Shown one piece after another: positions 46,005 through 55,688 of a stretch of DNA of 64,000 nucleotides. Made by a program: the position numbers and the translations under genes. The stretch's first letter is position 1. Every line of letters begins with the position of its first letter. The DNA is from Flammeovirga aprica JL-4. GTDB taxonomy: Bacteria; Bacteroidota; Bacteroidia; Cytophagales; Flammeovirgaceae. The stretch is taken from positions 109,372-173,371 of the forward strand of contig NZ_JABANE010000001.1 in the NCBI RefSeq assembly GCF_012844305.1. Reading direction: 5' to 3'. Under the pieces are notes generated by a model. The model did not search any database. It saw nothing but the letters and a program-made list of their open reading frames with translations, and was not told where the DNA came from.

Positions 46005-46841
46005 ATGATTCATCTATTAAGAATACTCCTATTCTATTGTATATCAGTAGGGGTATTGCAAGCTCAAACTATTTATTCCACCACTTCTTTGCATAAAATT
46101 GGAGCTTCCTCTTTGGGCAGAACAGACGCCAACTTATTTGTTGCTGATGTGTGGTCATCGGTCAATGCTATTGCTAACATCTCAAAAGCAAAACATATGT
46201 CGGCAGGAGTAAGTCATCGTATGGCACATCAATCTTTTGCGTTATCTACTTTCAATTTCTCTTCTATTATTCCTACAAGGAAAATACATTTAGCTACTTC
46301 ATTTCAGAAGTTTGGAGATGCGGATTTTAATGAACAGTCTGTGACTTTAGGTATTGGAAAAAAAGTTGGCATTATTCGGTTAGGAGGGAGTTTGAATTTT
46401 AATCAGATAGGAGGAGGTACTATTCGAAGATTGCATGCGGTTACATTTAATTTTGGTGTCAATACTCAATTAAATGAAAAGCTAGAATTGTCTTTTCACG
46501 GACAGAATATTCTTAATGAAGGCTATGCTGTAGACGAATTAGAATTAACGATCCCCTCTATTTTCCGTTTTGGAATAGCTTATACTATAGATCAGTCCAT
46601 TCATCTAAGTACATTAATTGAAAAAGAAAGTGACCAGTCTTTTGTTTCAAGAAGTGCTATCACTTATCAATTGATGGATCACTTCAGGATTTACAGCGGT
46701 ATTACTTTTCCTTCTGTTAGAATCGGTTTAGGCTCTCAATTACGTTATAAAAGGTGGCTGATGGACTATGCCTTTCAAGTACATCAAGTTTTGGGTTGGA
46801 CACATGCCTTTTCACTTTGCTATACCATAAAGAAGTCATGA
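46005..46841 (+). CDS. PorV/FadL-like outer membrane beta-barrel protein, unknown function
   Basis: The 278-residue protein has a signal peptide (to ~residue 20, LQAQ). Repeated amphipathic beta strands follow, with an opening (IGASSLGRTDANLFVADVWSSVNAIANIS) similar to PorV/PorQ-like barrels in which alpha-helical plugs precede the strands. No enzyme motif is visible. Its stop overlaps the start of the next gene by four bases (ATGA), so the two are made together. It may be an accessory barrel or transport protein. Confidence 0.7.
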   Translation: MIHLLRILLFYCISVGVLQAQTIYSTTSLHKIGASSLGRTDANLFVADVWSSVNAIANISKAKHMSAGVSHRMAHQSFALSTFNFSSIIPTRKIHLATSFQKFGDADFNEQSVTLGIGKKVGIIRLGGSLNFNQIGGGTIRRLHAVTFNFGVNTQLNEKLELSFHGQNILNEGYAVDELELTIPSIFRFGIAYTIDQSIHLSTLIEKESDQSFVSRSAITYQLMDHFRIYSGITFPSVRIGLGSQLRYKRWLMDYAFQVHQVLGWTHAFSLCYTIKKS

Positions 46842-48841
46842 GAAAGATTCTATTTTTTATCGTATTGGCTTTGCAGGTTATGGTTGTGCAGGCACAATCT
46901 AATGAGGAAGAGATGCTTTGGCTCCAAAGTATTTTTTCAAAAGATAAGTTAGAAATTCTTTCTCCGAAGGAGGTGGATTATTGGTTGTCATTTCATAGAA
47001 ATCCTAAAAACCTGAATAGGATGAAAGCTTGGGGCCTGCAGACTTTGTTTGGGTTGACTTATGATGAAGTCTCATCTTTTGAAAAGTATAAAAAAACATA
47101 TGGGGCATTTGTCAGTACCAATGAATTGAAAAGGATAGAAGGTTGGGATGATACTTTAGTTCAACTGGTAAAAGCGTGCACTTATGTATCGACTATTAAT
47201 GAAGAAGGTTTGAGCAGGAAAGAACAGTTGAAGGAGCCTGATTTACATTATGCTTTAAGTAATTTTGGATTGACAACACCTGTTTCAAAAGGATTTTTGG
47301 AAGAGCATTATTTAGGCGCGCCTGCTTACTTTCAGCAGAAAATACTGTGGTCTAAACGGAACAGCTACAGTTTTGGTTTGACTATACAACAGGATAGAGG
47401 TGAGGTTTGGGACTGGAATCCTTCGAGACATCATCTCGGTTTTGATTTTACCTCTGCTCATCTCAGTATTCAAAATGATGGTGTGGTACAGCAATTATTG
47501 ATAGGAGACTATCAGATGATTGGTGGACAAGGATTAGTGTTTGGCGGTGGCTATTTTTTAGGAAAAGGAGGTGATCCTATTTTGAATATCACTCGTGCGG
47601 TATCAGAAGGACGGCCTTATACTTCTGTAACTGAAAGTGGATTTTTTAGAGGAGGTTTGGTGACGTTGCAACCGTTGAATAAAGTGAAATTGACTTTGAT
47701 GGGAAGTTTAAAAAAGATAGATGCCTATGCTTCTGATACGACTAGAATTGTGAGTAATGGTTTACATAGAACCTCACGTGAAATAGATAAAAGAAGTCAG
47801 ATTTCATTAAGGAGTTTAGGAGGAAGAGTTGAAAGTAATTTTGATGCCTTGAATATTGGGTTGAACTTTCTGACCAACGAGTATTCCAATTATATTGATT
47901 CAGGAGTCAGAAAAGATTCACTTTCTGTTTTTAAAGGAACGCAATCTGCAAACCTAAGTGTGGACTTTAATTATTATTGGAGAAATTTGTCTTTCTTTTC
48001 AGAGATTGCCCATTCAAATTTTGGTGGCACTGCGTATATTTTTTCCTCTTACATCAGTTTGAAGAAAGGATTTGATCTTGTTTTTTCTTTTCGGGATTAT
48101 GCTCACAACTATATATCACTATTTGGGAATTCCCTTTCAGAAAGTACAAATACGACCAATGAGGATGGTTTTTATTTTGGTTTTAAATGGAAGAAAGGAA
48201 AGAAATTTCTATTGGAAGGCTATCTTGATTTATATTCTTTTCCATTTCCTACCTATAGAAATACTGTTGGTGTAGAGGGTTTTGAATTTAGAAGCAGAAG
48301 CAAACTGAAGTTGAATGAAAATAGTACATTATTTCTCAATCTATCAATGTTTGAAAGGGGGAAGTACATCACTTTAGAAGATTATCATAAACCAGTGCTC
48401 ATCCATGAAACCAGTCAAAAGGCTACATTAGGTGCCATTATTCAAGACAGAAAAATTACTTTAAAGCCAACTGTACAGGTACATTATTACAAGGGAAAAG
48501 AAGATAGTTTTGGATATTTGCTAGCACAAGATTTAAGTACTTCACTTTTTGATGATTTAAAGCTAGACACACGCATTGCTTATTTTTCTACAGATGATTA
48601 TAATTCAAGGCTGTATAGTTATGAGAAGAATTTACAGTATGTATTTTCATTTCCTCCTTATTATGGAAAAGGTTGGAAGAATTATGTACTTCTAAAATAT
48701 AGAATTTCCAGAAGGTTTCGTTTGATAGGACGGTGGTCTTATACTTTCTACCACGATAGAACTGTAATAGGCAGTGGGTGGGATGAAATAGAAGGTAACT
48801 CAAAGCATGATATTGCCTTTCAGCTAAAAGTAAGTTTATAA
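46838..48841 (+). CDS. Helix-hairpin-helix plus outer membrane barrel protein
   Basis: Starting at ATG 46838 gives a 667-residue protein with a signal peptide (VVQAQ). Residues ~30-120 carry ComEA-like helix-hairpin-helix repeats (LTYDEVSSFEKYKKTYGAFVS; LKRIEGWDDTL). A long beta-rich region with many aromatic strand ends follows (IGDYQMIGGQGLVFGGG near 225; FQLKVSL at the C-terminus), as in an outer-membrane barrel. Proteins of this design occur across Bacteroidota without a proven role. A frame from 46754 would overlap the previous gene by 88 bp and lose the signal peptide, so it is rejected. Confidence 0.75.
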   Translation: MRKILFFIVLALQVMVVQAQSNEEEMLWLQSIFSKDKLEILSPKEVDYWLSFHRNPKNLNRMKAWGLQTLFGLTYDEVSSFEKYKKTYGAFVSTNELKRIEGWDDTLVQLVKACTYVSTINEEGLSRKEQLKEPDLHYALSNFGLTTPVSKGFLEEHYLGAPAYFQQKILWSKRNSYSFGLTIQQDRGEVWDWNPSRHHLGFDFTSAHLSIQNDGVVQQLLIGDYQMIGGQGLVFGGGYFLGKGGDPILNITRAVSEGRPYTSVTESGFFRGGLVTLQPLNKVKLTLMGSLKKIDAYASDTTRIVSNGLHRTSREIDKRSQISLRSLGGRVESNFDALNIGLNFLTNEYSNYIDSGVRKDSLSVFKGTQSANLSVDFNYYWRNLSFFSEIAHSNFGGTAYIFSSYISLKKGFDLVFSFRDYAHNYISLFGNSLSESTNTTNEDGFYFGFKWKKGKKFLLEGYLDLYSFPFPTYRNTVGVEGFEFRSRSKLKLNENSTLFLNLSMFERGKYITLEDYHKPVLIHETSQKATLGAIIQDRKITLKPTVQVHYYKGKEDSFGYLLAQDLSTSLFDDLKLDTRIAYFSTDDYNSRLYSYEKNLQYVFSFPPYYGKGWKNYVLLKYRISRRFRLIGRWSYTFYHDRTVIGSGWDEIEGNSKHDIAFQLKVSL

Positions 48842-48875
48842 AAAAGCGACTTTAGGATGGACCTAAAATCGCTTT
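48841..48875. terminator. Shared terminator between convergent HHH-barrel and accA genes
   Basis: A 14-bp stem with one mismatch (48843-48856 and 48862-48875) and a 5-nt loop is flanked by A and T. It can serve accA on the minus strand and the HHH-barrel gene on the plus strand. Confidence 0.75.
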
Positions 48876-48901
48876 GATCTATAAAAATAATCAGTGATTG
48901 A

Positions 48902-49861
48902 TTATTCTTCGAAAACACCCATTTGTGAGAATTTCTCAATTCTGTTATTCTTAAGTGTTATTGTGTCTAGGTTTTCTAATTCAGCAGTTTCAGAAAGGAT
49001 AGTTTCTTTCATGATTTTGAACATTTCTTGAGGGTTAGTATGAGCACCTCCAAGTGGTTCAGGGATGATCTTGTCGATCAAACCGAAAGATTCCATATCT
49101 TTTGCTGTAAGTTTTAATGCTTCAGCCGCTTGTTCTTTGTAATCCCAGCTTCTCCAAAGAATTGAAGAACAAGATTCTGGAGAAATTACAGAGTACCAAG
49201 TGTTTTCAAGCATCATTACTGAATCACCGATAGCAATACCTAAAGCACCACCAGAAGCACCTTCACCAATTACAATACAGATTACAGGAACTGTTAATTT
49301 GAACATTTCCTTCAAGTTTTTTGCAATTGCTTCCGCTTGACCTCTTTCTTCTGCTTCAAGACCAGGGAATGCACCTGGAGTATCAATAAACGTCACAACA
49401 GGCTTTTTGAATTTCTCTGCAAGTTTCATCAAGCGAAGCGCTTTTCTGTAACCTTCAGGATTAGCCATACCAAAGTTTCTCATTTGGCGTTGTTTCGTAT
49501 TTCTACCTTTCTGCTGACCGATCAACATAAATGTTTTTCCGTCGATAGTACCGAAACCACCTACCATTGCTTTATCATCTCCAAAGGCTCTATCACCGTG
49601 AAGTTCTACAAAGTCGTCAGTAATTTGGTAGATATAGTCTAGTGTATAAGGTCTGTCAGCATGACGAGAAAGTTGTACTCTTTGCCAACGAGTTAGGTTT
49701 TCAAAAGTACTTTTTTTAAGCTGGACAATTTTGTCTTCAAGCTCTTCTATAGCTGTACTTACATCTACATTATTTTTAGATGCAAGATCTCTCATGTCTT
49801 CAAGTTTCGCCTCAAGCTCAGCGATAGGCTTTTCGAAATCTAGCAGTGTATTCTGATCCAT
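48902..49861 (-). CDS. accA: Acetyl-CoA carboxylase carboxyltransferase subunit alpha
   Basis: The subunit transfers the carboxyl group from biotin to acetyl-CoA, making malonyl-CoA for fatty acid synthesis. The 319-residue protein has the early coil ([16 protein letters not shown]), the family-defining [24 protein letters not shown] segment near residue 153, [15 protein letters not shown] near 200, and [14 protein letters not shown] near 225. The length matches AccA. accB, accC and accD are not nearby. Confidence 0.96.
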   Translation of the reverse strand: MDQNTLLDFEKPIAELEAKLEDMRDLASKNNVDVSTAIEELEDKIVQLKKSTFENLTRWQRVQLSRHADRPYTLDYIYQITDDFVELHGDRAFGDDKAMVGGFGTIDGKTFMLIGQQKGRNTKQRQMRNFGMANPEGYRKALRLMKLAEKFKKPVVTFIDTPGAFPGLEAEERGQAEAIAKNLKEMFKLTVPVICIVIGEGASGGALGIAIGDSVMMLENTWYSVISPESCSSILWRSWDYKEQAAEALKLTAKDMESFGLIDKIIPEPLGGAHTNPQEMFKIMKETILSETAELENLDTITLKNNRIEKFSQMGVFEE

Positions 49862-49955
49862 TGCTGCGAAAAATATGATGTTTAATATTCTTTAAAAATC
49901 ACTCAAGGAATGATTTATTAAAAGATTGAATTCTAAAATAATACTATTCAGAAAG

Positions 49956-49963
49956 CAAACATA
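49956..49963 (-). promoter_or_regulatory. Candidate -7 element for accA
   Basis: On the minus strand this reads TATGTTTG, a full TAnnTTTG match. The nearest -33-like triplet (CTTG) is about 22 nt upstream. It lies about 95 bp before accA. Confidence 0.3.
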
Positions 49964-50007
49964 CGCAATAAAATGTTTATAGGAACAAGAAAACCGTTAA
50001 ATGATAT

Positions 50008-50040
50008 AAAAAAAGCCTCTTCCTTTTATGGAAGAGGCTT
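50008..50040 (-). terminator. Terminator of the Na/Pi symporter gene
   Basis: An 11-bp perfect stem (50013-50023 with 50030-50040) is followed on the minus strand by a T run, about 27 bp after the stop. Confidence 0.88.
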
Positions 50041-50066
50041 ATTTATAGGAAGTTATAATTGTAATC

Positions 50067-51761
50067 TTATTCTTCTTCTCCAGCAAATGCTTCAGAAATA
50101 TTGAGGATGTGATCCCCGATTCTTTCCATAGAAGACAGAAGGTCATTATAAGCTAGAATTTCACCTGTAGAAACTTCTTCCTCGTTGATTTCAGAACGGT
50201 TAAGGTGTTTCTTACGTAATTCTTTTCTCTTTTGGTTCACTACTTTTTCTGCCTTTTGAGCCGCTACTAAATCCACTTTATCCGCTTCAATATTAGCAAT
50301 CATCACTTCAAAAGCTTGATCCACGATGTTTAAGAAATCGTTGAGGTCAGTTTGCTGAGCAGCAGTTAACCAAATCTTTTCTTCATATCTTTTCTCGACA
50401 GTAAAGGTCATTCCTTTGTAGATATCACCAATTCTTTCAATCTCATGAGAAGCACGCATTAGGTTTTTCACTTCGTCAATTTGAGAAGAAGAAAGCAATT
50501 GATCTCTAGAGATTTTAGATAGGAAATCAGAAACTTCCTGTTCCATTCTATCAGAATTCTCTTCTACTTTTCTAAGTTTAGAGATATAACCTTTTCTCTC
50601 TTTTTTATTTTCTTTACCAGAACTGAATAAGTTTCTAGCTGTTGTGGTCTGTTTTGCAATAATCTGAGCGAAACGTTTGATTTCGTTTCTTGCTTGCTCT
50701 ACACCCGCCTCATTGGCAATCGGTCTGCCGTCAGAAATAAACTCAAGGCTGTAATCATCTTGATCTTCTGATTCTGGTACCATTTTCACTACAACATTTC
50801 TAATTGCATTTACAAAGAAGATCATTATTGAAGTGTTGATGATGTTGAACGATGTATGGAAGATTGATAATGCAATCGGAACAGCATCAGCATCAGTAGT
50901 AGGGTCACCAAAACTAGAGTGATTAATCATAAAGTATACTACACCTTTTAAGAATATCGGGTAAACCAATAGCATCCATACTACACCTGTCACATTGAAA
51001 ATAAGGTGAGCACGTGCTGATCTTTTGGCATTTGTATTACCAACAACTGCTGCAAGGTTTGCTGTAATTGTAGTACCGATATTTTCACCAAGAACCATTG
51101 CTGCTGCAATCTCAAATGGAATTACACCTTTACTACATAATACGAGTGTCAAGGCCATAGCGGCACTTGAAGATTGTACTACAATAGTGATCAATGTACC
51201 TATTACTACGAAGGCAGCAGGTGCGAAAATACCAAGGTTTTGGAATGTTTCAATGAAGGATAACTGCTCATGCGTAAACTCTGGTACAGATTCTTTAAGC
51301 ATCTGTAAACCAATAAATAAGATGGCAAATCCTGTTAGGGTGTTACCCCAGTCTTTCGTTCTCTTAGAACCAGAGAACATCATTGGAAAGGCGATGGCGA
51401 TAATTGGTAATGCCAGTTTTGACATTTTTACCTTAAAGCCTAAAATGGAGATGATCCATGCGGTAACTGTAGTACCAACGTTGGCCCCCATAATTACACC
51501 AATAGACTGTGTTAAGGAGAGTAATCCTGCATTTACGAAACTTACTACCATTACGGTAGTAGCCGAAGAGGATTGAATGATAGTAGTGATTAAGAATCCC
51601 GTAAAAACACCTGCAAATTTATTGGAGGTCATTGCCGAAAGAATGTTTCTCATCTTATCTCCAGCAACGTTCTGTATACCTTCACTCATCACTTTCATTC
51701 CGTAGATGAACAGCCCGAGTGCTCCTACAAGTTTTAGAAACTCAAAAATTCCAAATTCCAT
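50067..51761 (-). CDS. Na/Pi cotransporter family protein with PhoU-like domain
   Basis: The 564-residue protein has two inverted membrane repeats, each with the family QSSSA motif (TTIIQSSSATTVM near 60 and IVVQSSSAAMAL near 195) and a following GANVGTT/GENIGTT motif (near 92 and 225). This is the NptA/PNaS family, which moves phosphate with sodium. The soluble C-terminal third (about 350-560) forms PhoU-like helices that may tune transport. The length is normal for this two-part design. It is monocistronic with its own terminator. Confidence 0.92.
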   Translation of the reverse strand: MEFGIFEFLKLVGALGLFIYGMKVMSEGIQNVAGDKMRNILSAMTSNKFAGVFTGFLITTIIQSSSATTVMVVSFVNAGLLSLTQSIGVIMGANVGTTVTAWIISILGFKVKMSKLALPIIAIAFPMMFSGSKRTKDWGNTLTGFAILFIGLQMLKESVPEFTHEQLSFIETFQNLGIFAPAAFVVIGTLITIVVQSSSAAMALTLVLCSKGVIPFEIAAAMVLGENIGTTITANLAAVVGNTNAKRSARAHLIFNVTGVVWMLLVYPIFLKGVVYFMINHSSFGDPTTDADAVPIALSIFHTSFNIINTSIMIFFVNAIRNVVVKMVPESEDQDDYSLEFISDGRPIANEAGVEQARNEIKRFAQIIAKQTTTARNLFSSGKENKKERKGYISKLRKVEENSDRMEQEVSDFLSKISRDQLLSSSQIDEVKNLMRASHEIERIGDIYKGMTFTVEKRYEEKIWLTAAQQTDLNDFLNIVDQAFEVMIANIEADKVDLVAAQKAEKVVNQKRKELRKKHLNRSEINEEEVSTGEILAYNDLLSSMERIGDHILNISEAFAGEEE

Positions 51762-52046
51762 ATCTAATGTAAATACAACAAAATCAAAACCCCAACAAAA
51801 TAGTAGGGATTAGAGATCGCAAAGTAACTCAATTCCTAAGTATTCTTTAATTAAATATATCTAAATTAATAATTTGTTAATCTAAGATAGATAATATTAA
51901 ATGTTGAGTCTTCTTATTTTAGAAGATTAATATAAATTTTGAAAGCAAGATTGTCCTTTTGCGCTAAATCAAATAGTGTATCTCTTTTTCTGTGCAATAA
52001 TCCTATTTTCTATTTAATATTCATAATATTCCTCCTAAATGTTAGT

Positions 52047-52949
52047 CTAGAAATAAATATTATTTGCAACTCGGAAGGTATTTGCGTGCGCTTCGATGAT
52101 TGTGCTCAACTTTTTGGAGTAACCGCCCCCCATACTTGTTACAACAGGAATGCCTTCTTCATGACATTTATGATAAACCATCTCGTCTCTGCTTTTACAA
52201 CCTTGTATAGTAAGACCGAGTTTTCCCAGTTTATCAGAATACAGAATATCAACGCCTGAAAGAAAGAAAACAAATTGAGGTTTTAGTTCATCAAACAGTT
52301 TTTCAAGCTGTTCCTTTAATATAGAAAGGTAAGTGGCATCGTTCATTTCATCTTCTAAAGGGATATCCAAATCAGAAATTTCTTTTTTCATAGGATAATT
52401 ATTGGCCCCGTGCATACTGAAGGTGAAAACTTCCGGGATGTTTTGGAATATTTCGGCAGTACCGTTGCCCTGATGTACATCAAGATCAAGAATTAAAATG
52501 TTATTGTAGCCTTTTTTGTTTATAAGGTAGTTAGCGGCAATAGCAAAATCATTGAGAATACAGAATCCCTCTCCATGTTCGGAGTAAGCGTGGTGTGTTC
52601 CACCGGCGATATTCATTGCCACACCATATTCTAAAGCAAATTCAACACAATCAATGGTACCTTGTGTGATAATAAGCTCTCTTAAAATAAGATCTTCAGA
52701 CATGGGAAGGCCAATCTTACGTGCTTCATGATACGTAAGAGTTTGGTTTTTCAATTTTTCCCAATATTCTAAAGTGTGCGTGGTGAGTATGTCCTCTTCC
52801 TTTACAGGATGTGGTGCAAAAAGATTTTCCTCTGTGATTGTTCCTTCAAATAAGAGCTGTTCTTTGAGCAAAGGGTATTTATCCATCGGAAAACGGTGTC
52901 CTTCTTCCACAGGATACTCATAGCGAGGATGATAAGCTACTTTTAACAT
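52047..52949 (-). CDS. Histone deacetylase-like hydrolase
   Basis: The 300-residue product belongs to the arginase/deacetylase superfamily. It has the acidic start of the class (LKVAYHPRYEYPVEEGHRFP), the active-site pair GGTHHAYSEHGEGFC and zinc-ligand motif LDLDVHQGNGT, and the second-half GVDILYSD and GGGYS. Such bacterial enzymes remove acetyl groups from polyamines, acetoin-type substrates or proteins; the substrate here is unknown. I chose ATG 52949, whose A is shared with the stop of the CoA-binding gene (TAATG). A frame extending to 52985 would add 12 unlikely residues. Confidence 0.9.
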   Translation of the reverse strand: MLKVAYHPRYEYPVEEGHRFPMDKYPLLKEQLLFEGTITEENLFAPHPVKEEDILTTHTLEYWEKLKNQTLTYHEARKIGLPMSEDLILRELIITQGTIDCVEFALEYGVAMNIAGGTHHAYSEHGEGFCILNDFAIAANYLINKKGYNNILILDLDVHQGNGTAEIFQNIPEVFTFSMHGANNYPMKKEISDLDIPLEDEMNDATYLSILKEQLEKLFDELKPQFVFFLSGVDILYSDKLGKLGLTIQGCKSRDEMVYHKCHEEGIPVVTSMGGGYSKKLSTIIEAHANTFRVANNIYF

Positions 52950-53311
52950 TAGTAAGTTTGTGAGGATAGCATAACGAGCGTACAAGCTTCTTCGGTGAAA
53001 ATGCCCGCTGCTGCTGCTTTTTTATAAAACAATGGATTTTCTGTACCTGGATTGAAAATGATTCTTTTGGGTTTTAATGAAATAATATAATCAATCCATT
53101 CTTCTTGTCGCTGTGGACCAACATACATCGTTACGGTGTCTACATCTTCTATTGGAGGCTTGTCATTAATGATTTCAATGCCATTTCCTACTTTACCCTT
53201 TTTTATTCCTAGTGGAACAATAGGATGACCTTTTTGCGTTAGACGTTCGGCAGCAAAAAAAGCATATCTTGATGGATTAGGAGTAGCACCTATTATAACC
53301 GTTTTTTTCAT
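52949..53311 (-). CDS. CoA-binding domain protein
   Basis: This 120-residue protein is a single Rossmann-type CoA_binding_2 domain starting at KKTVIIGATPNPSRYAFFAAERL. Glycine turns and the later IIFNPGTENPLF and AGIFTEEACTLVM segments match the family. Such proteins bind CoA-type ligands, but the reaction is unknown. The start is the Met at 53311; an ATG at 53323 adds four residues. It overlaps the deacetylase start by one base, so the two are translated together and may share an acyl-CoA-linked function. Confidence 0.88.
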   Translation of the reverse strand: MKKTVIIGATPNPSRYAFFAAERLTQKGHPIVPLGIKKGKVGNGIEIINDKPPIEDVDTVTMYVGPQRQEEWIDYIISLKPKRIIFNPGTENPLFYKKAAAAGIFTEEACTLVMLSSQTY

Positions 53312-53323
53312 ATCGTATTGCAA

Positions 53324-53684
53324 AACATATTTGAGTTGTATTTACAAAAGTAAGTACAAAGTCAAAAATAAATCATAGTTGATTCTAATTTATTTTTTGT
53401 TAGTACAGTGCTAAAAAACGTATGAATAGTGGTTCTATTAAAAGTTTTTTGAAAGAAGTAATCACAAAACAATAAATAGTATTAGATGATTTTGAATTTG
53501 TACTTATAAATTTCTTTTATAGAAAATCTTAGAATATAACAATTTGTAGACGTAACTGTTTGATTATTTATAGGTTTTGATGATCTTTAAGATTGATTAT
53601 TAAGTGAACTACATATTCTCTTTTCTACAGAATATTATTGGTGTCCGTTAAAACTATTGTAAAACTAAATTAAGATCATAATCT
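53324..53684. other. Divergent non-coding region before the DUF3857 operon
   Basis: This 361-bp AT-rich stretch holds no gene. On the minus strand TACTTTTG at 53352-53345 matches the -7 consensus and is well placed for the CoA-binding gene. No full plus-strand promoter for the DUF3857 genes was recognised. Confidence 0.4.
53345..53352 (-). promoter_or_regulatory. Candidate -7 element for the CoA-binding/deacetylase operon
   Basis: The minus strand reads TACTTTTG, a full TAnnTTTG match, about 35 bp before the start codon. A -33 TTTG at the right spacing is lacking. Confidence 0.3.
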
Positions 53685-55682
53685 ATGCTAACAAGATTAA
53701 TGGCGGTGTGTCTGCTCTTGATGATTGGAACTATTGTTTCTGCTCAAATTCCACCTAAAAAAATGAAAATGGGAAAAGTGGAGCCCGAATTAGTTGCTTT
53801 AACTACCTATGAACAAGATACCTCTGCAGTTGCTTTTGTAGTTGGTGATTTTGGCCGTTTATCCTTTACAGGTGGTAGGGATTTTTTTAGAACAAGCTTT
53901 TCTCGTCACGTAAGAATTAAAATACTTAAAAAAGAAGGATTGGATTATGCTGATGTTCTTTTACGTTATGTTGATCAAGGGTCCTCGAGTGAAAGTATCT
54001 CTTCTATTAAAGGCTATGTGTATAATATGGTGAATGGAGAGGTTGTGAAAGAGAAGCTGGATAATGACAATGTTTTCAGGGAGGATGTTACCGAAACCAG
54101 GAAGTCTGTAAAGATTTCATTGCCAAATGTGAAAGTGGGGTCAGTAATTGAATATTCTTATACAAAGCTGTCTGACTTTATTTATGCACCGGATGACTGG
54201 GTGGCACAAAGAACTATTCCAACCCTGGTTAGTGATTTCAGGTTTGAGATTCCTGAGTACTTAACTTATGATGTGAAGAATTCGAGATATTTTACTATCA
54301 ATGAGTTAAAGCAGACTGTATCTAGTCAGGTATTTCGTTTTACAGACATGGAAGAGACCGTTAATCAGCGAATAACAGTCCGTCAATGGAGACATGAGAA
54401 TATTCCCGCTTTTAAAGAAGAACCTTTTATGACTTCTCCTCATGAGTATATGGCTCGCTTGGAGATGGAATTGTCTACCACACAAAATGGTATGAAGCAA
54501 TATTCTACCAACTGGAAGTCGGTATTGACCAATTTGCAAAAAAGCCCTTACTGTGGAGGACAGCTTAAGAAAACAGCTTTTATGAAAGAGGAATTGGAAG
54601 CGATCAAAAGTAAAACTGATGTTCCGTTGGAAAGAGCCATGCTGGTGTATAATTTGATTCAGAACCGAATGACATGGGATGAGAATTATGGTCGTTATGT
54701 GAGAGAGGGTGGAACAAGAAAAGCTTATCAGAAGAGAAAAGGAAATGTGGTTGAAATTAACTTGATGTTAGTAGCCGCCTTGAAAGAAGTGGGAGTGACT
54801 GCAGTTCCTTTGATGGGGAATGTTAGAGCAGGTGGAAAAGTGGTACAGTCAAATCCAGCATTAACGCAGTTGCAATATGTTATTGCCTATGTGATGGACG
54901 GTGAAAATACTTATTTTCTAGATGCTACTTCAAAAACACATCCTTTTAATGTATTACCAGCAAGAGCACTGAATTATCAAGGGGTTATCATGTCTGATAA
55001 TGATAGAGTGAATGGCACTTTTATTTCTATCGCACCGACTGTTAAAAAAGAAATCGTAGAATCTTTACAAGTCACAGTTGAACCTGATTTAAGTTTAACA
55101 GGGCAATATAAAGGGATACACAGAGGGTATGAAGCTATTATAAAGAGAAATCAATATAAGTCTAGTGATGATGAAGACGAATACCTTACAAAAATAGAAG
55201 ATTCCCGTTCAGGAATGCTGATTGATAATTTTGAGATTACAGGGATCGATAATATTAATGAAGATGTGGTGGAGAAATACAGTTTTGAGTACGATAAAGG
55301 ACTTCGAAAAGTAGGTGATGCCTATGTTATTTATCCATTAAAGTTATTATCAAAGGTGAAAAACCCTTTCAAACAGGAAACTAGAAGGTACCCGGTGGAA
55401 TATGCTTATCAAAGAGAGACAAAATTGATGGTGCAATTGACTATTCCGGAAGGATTCAGTATCAAAGAAATACCTAAGCCAACGGCGATTAGTTTGATTG
55501 ATAGACAAAGTGGAAGTCTTCGTTATTTGGTTTCCCCAAGTCAAAGACTGCTTACAGTATTGGTAACATTTAAACTCAACCGATTAGTATACACTCCTGA
55601 TGAGTATCCGTATTTGAAGCAGTTTATTGAAGATGCCATATCGTTTCAGGATTCACCTATTGTGTTAGTACAAAATCAATAA
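53685..55682 (+). CDS. DUF3857 protein with degenerate transglutaminase-like domain
   Basis: The 665-residue protein has a signal peptide (to ~21, IVSAQ). A DUF3857 beta domain follows (RHVRIKILKKEGLDYADVLL near 73; IEYSYTKLSDF near 155). A transglutaminase-like domain at ~300-420 and a C-terminal beta domain complete it. In the transglutaminase domain the expected catalytic Cys is Val355 (GNVVEIN) and the His is Tyr398, while the Asp position (Asp413, FLDATSK) is kept, so it is probably not catalytic. It lies in the periplasm or at the surface by inference. It is 6 bp before the next, apparently catalytic, family member and is a close paralogue of the third gene. Confidence 0.8.
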   Translation: MLTRLMAVCLLLMIGTIVSAQIPPKKMKMGKVEPELVALTTYEQDTSAVAFVVGDFGRLSFTGGRDFFRTSFSRHVRIKILKKEGLDYADVLLRYVDQGSSSESISSIKGYVYNMVNGEVVKEKLDNDNVFREDVTETRKSVKISLPNVKVGSVIEYSYTKLSDFIYAPDDWVAQRTIPTLVSDFRFEIPEYLTYDVKNSRYFTINELKQTVSSQVFRFTDMEETVNQRITVRQWRHENIPAFKEEPFMTSPHEYMARLEMELSTTQNGMKQYSTNWKSVLTNLQKSPYCGGQLKKTAFMKEELEAIKSKTDVPLERAMLVYNLIQNRMTWDENYGRYVREGGTRKAYQKRKGNVVEINLMLVAALKEVGVTAVPLMGNVRAGGKVVQSNPALTQLQYVIAYVMDGENTYFLDATSKTHPFNVLPARALNYQGVIMSDNDRVNGTFISIAPTVKKEIVESLQVTVEPDLSLTGQYKGIHRGYEAIIKRNQYKSSDDEDEYLTKIEDSRSGMLIDNFEITGIDNINEDVVEKYSFEYDKGLRKVGDAYVIYPLKLLSKVKNPFKQETRRYPVEYAYQRETKLMVQLTIPEGFSIKEIPKPTAISLIDRQSGSLRYLVSPSQRLLTVLVTFKLNRLVYTPDEYPYLKQFIEDAISFQDSPIVLVQNQ

Positions 55683-55688
55683 GAAAAT

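Noticed and set aside
46754..46837. Upstream extension of the HHH-barrel protein
   Set aside because: It overlaps the previous gene in another frame and precedes a proper signal peptide at 46838.
51025..51576. 183-residue open frame on the plus strand inside the Na/Pi symporter gene
   Set aside because: Antisense shadow of a conserved membrane protein; no recognisable motifs.
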